Shown here one piece after another: positions 4,630 to 5,737 of a stretch of 5,737 bases of DNA (its first letter is position 1; each line of letters opens with the position of its first letter). The translations under genes were made by a program, and so were the position numbers. This DNA comes from a bacterium (GTDB lineage: Bacteria > Atribacterota > JS1 > SB-45 > 34-128), in contig JAHIPR010000070.1 in assembly GCA_018903015.1 (NCBI GenBank), positions 1 through 5,737 of the forward strand, read 5' to 3'. A model generated the notes under the pieces. The model searched no databases. It was not told the DNA's origin and worked only from the letters and a program-made list of their open reading frames with translations.

Positions 4630-5673
4630 ATGAAAATACTAAATCAATCAACTTTAAATAAGTTAATAGAGAATGTTGCAACCAAAAACAATATTTTCGG
4701 GGCAGTCTTTTGTGTCGAATCTAAAGATAATTCAACTACTTTAATTAGTGCATCAGGAAACATAAAGGAGGATGATCAGTACTATATTGCCAGCATAAAC
4801 AAATTATTTATTTCTGCAATAATCTTGAAATTAAAATCAGATAAAAAACTGCACTTAGAAGATAGTATTGCAAAATATCTTTCAAAAGAGACAATATCAG
4901 GATTACACATATATAAAGGGATTGACTATTCGCATAGCATTACAATTACTCATCTTATGTCTCACACATCCGGTCTACCTTGTTATCTTATAGATAAAAG
5001 TGTTAATGGCAAAAAAATAATAACAGAACTTATAAACGGTAATGATCAATCATGGCCAATCGATAAAGTAATAACAGAAGTAAAAAGTATTAAACCAAGC
5101 TTCCCTCCAGGGAAAAAAGGTAAGGCACGATACATAGACACAAATCATCAGCTTTTAAGCAAAATTATTGAAAACATTACAGGGGAACCTATCAATATTG
5201 CTTTGAAAAAAATAATTTTTGATGAATTGAATCTAACAAAAACGTATGTGTGTGAGGATGTGAATAATATGAATTTTGTTCCAATATACTATAAGTCGGA
5301 ACCACGGTACATTCCGATTTTTTTAACTTCAACGAGAAATGATATTATTTCTACAGCAAAGGACCAGATGACATTTTTAAAAGCTTTTTTTAATTGCTAT
5401 TTTTTTTCTATGGAAACTCTAAAAGAGCTAGAAAAATGGAACAATATTTTCTTTCCTTTCAAATATGGAATTGGCATACAAAAATTTTATATGCCTCGAT
5501 TTCTTTCTCCATTCAAGCCTATACCGGATATGATAGGACATTGTGGTTCTACTGGTTCAGTAGCTTTTTATGTCCCCGATAAAGATATCTATATAACGGG
5601 AACTGTAAATCAACAAGCCAGACCTAATATTGCATTTCAGCTTATGATAAAAATTGTTAATTTATTAAGGTAA
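4630..5673 (+). CDS. Serine hydrolase of the beta-lactamase / class C penicillin-binding fold
   Basis: This 347-residue protein belongs to the serine beta-lactamase-like family (PF00144 type). The SxxK motif is IASINK, with nucleophile S55 and general-base K58. LMSHTSGLP (109-117) is the standard family block, followed by FPPG (158-161). The Y-x-N position reads Y168-I-D170, and HCG (304-306) stands for the KTG/HxG box near the C-terminus. Family members include esterases, D-aminopeptidases and class C beta-lactamases. No signal peptide or lipoprotein cysteine is seen at the N-terminus (MKILNQSTLNKLIENV), so a cytosolic esterase or peptidase is more likely than a periplasmic antibiotic-degrading enzyme. 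The ATG follows AAAGGAA by about eight bases. The protein spans the usual 330-400 residues and looks intact. It is followed after about 40 bases by attC4, so it is the cargo of cassette D. Resistance cannot be inferred. Confidence 0.85.
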   Translation: MKILNQSTLNKLIENVATKNNIFGAVFCVESKDNSTTLISASGNIKEDDQYYIASINKLFISAIILKLKSDKKLHLEDSIAKYLSKETISGLHIYKGIDYSHSITITHLMSHTSGLPCYLIDKSVNGKKIITELINGNDQSWPIDKVITEVKSIKPSFPPGKKGKARYIDTNHQLLSKIIENITGEPINIALKKIIFDELNLTKTYVCEDVNNMNFVPIYYKSEPRYIPIFLTSTRNDIISTAKDQMTFLKAFFNCYFFSMETLKELEKWNNIFFPFKYGIGIQKFYMPRFLSPFKPIPDMIGHCGSTGSVAFYVPDKDIYITGTVNQQARPNIAFQLMIKIVNLLR

Positions 5674-5713
5674 AAGAAAATGGTTTCAAAAGAAGAAATT
5701 GAAAGCATACTTC

Positions 5714-5737
5714 ATATAACAGCGGCTACCCGGTTTC
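5714..5737 (+). other. attC recombination site 4, left half only
   Basis: ATATAAC (5714-5720) followed by AGCGG repeats the left side of attC2. The continuation CTACCCGGTTTC is new and its complementary arm lies beyond the window. Position, 41 bases after the hydrolase stop, and extended complementarity of TTCATATAAC to the cassette D start support the call. The right arm should contain a complement of AGCGGCTACCCGG followed by a GTT core. Confidence 0.75.

Larger units (their letters stand above)
3809..5737 (+). mobile_element. Fused integron cassettes C and D (incomplete at window end)
   Basis: The unit starts at the attC3 crossover and reaches the incomplete attC4. It contains a ferredoxin-type membrane gene and a serine hydrolase gene with only a right-hand attC core (4589-4595) between them. 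Both 3809 and 4590 begin TTATATGAAA. I infer two cassettes, C (3809-4589) and D (4590 onward), that no longer have a working site between them, so they would move as one piece. Confidence 0.6.

Noticed and set aside
5680..5737. Short open frame starting MVSKEEIESILHI and running off the window
   Set aside because: It reads straight through the attC4 left half, has only seven bases between the previous stop and its ATG, and is too short to judge; the attC explains the sequence better.

Overview
The window is a stretch of an integron gene-cassette array. All credible genes lie on the + strand. They are separated by attC-type recombination sites that share the string TAACAGCG at the start of an inverted-repeat arm and end in a GTTATAT or GTTAGCC core. 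I see two complete attC sites with nearly identical arms (270-352 and 3054-3133), a third, shorter complete site of a different sequence type (3754-3814), the left half of a fourth cut by the window end (5714-5737), and one orphan right-hand core (4589-4595). No integrase gene or attI site lies in the window, so this is the interior of an array. The host cannot be named. The genes differ in base composition (the nitroreductase is near 50% G+C where sampled; the radical SAM gene is very A+T-rich), which is normal for cassettes of mixed origin. Strong AGGAGG ribosome sites sit before two of the genes. The domain of life of the host cannot be settled from this sequence.

Layout. Positions 1-346 are the tail of a first cassette holding the 3' end of an unrecognised gene. 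Positions 347-3127 form an unusually large cassette with a complete Acg-type nitroreductase, a 50-residue HEAT-like ORF, a HEAT-repeat protein resembling the DNA alkylation repair (AlkC/AlkD) superfamily, and a radical SAM protein of the SplB/COG1533 type. The last three are packed with 4-bp or 1-bp junctions and look like one translation-coupled unit. Positions 3128-3808 form a cassette with a five-helix membrane protein of unknown function and its own Rho-independent terminator. From 3809 onward there is a NapH-like membrane protein with two 4Fe-4S clusters, then the orphan core at 4589, then a serine beta-lactamase-fold hydrolase followed by the start of the last attC.

The most informative observation is that the first bases of a cassette are complementary to the left core of that same cassette's attC, not to the neighbouring site. 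TTATATG at 347 matches CATATAAC at 3053; TTAGCC at 3128 matches GCCTAAC at 3754 at 6 of 7 positions including the G; TTATATGAA at 4590 matches TTCATATAAC at 5711. This is what closed circular cassettes should look like, and it fixes the cassette boundaries independently of the genes. It also shows that the orphan core at 4589 is the true start of the hydrolase cassette, and that the NapH-like cassette has lost its own attC.

The genes do not form one pathway. They are a collection of independent cargo functions: flavin redox, probable DNA or RNA modification/repair, membrane electron transfer, a hydrolase, and an unknown membrane protein.
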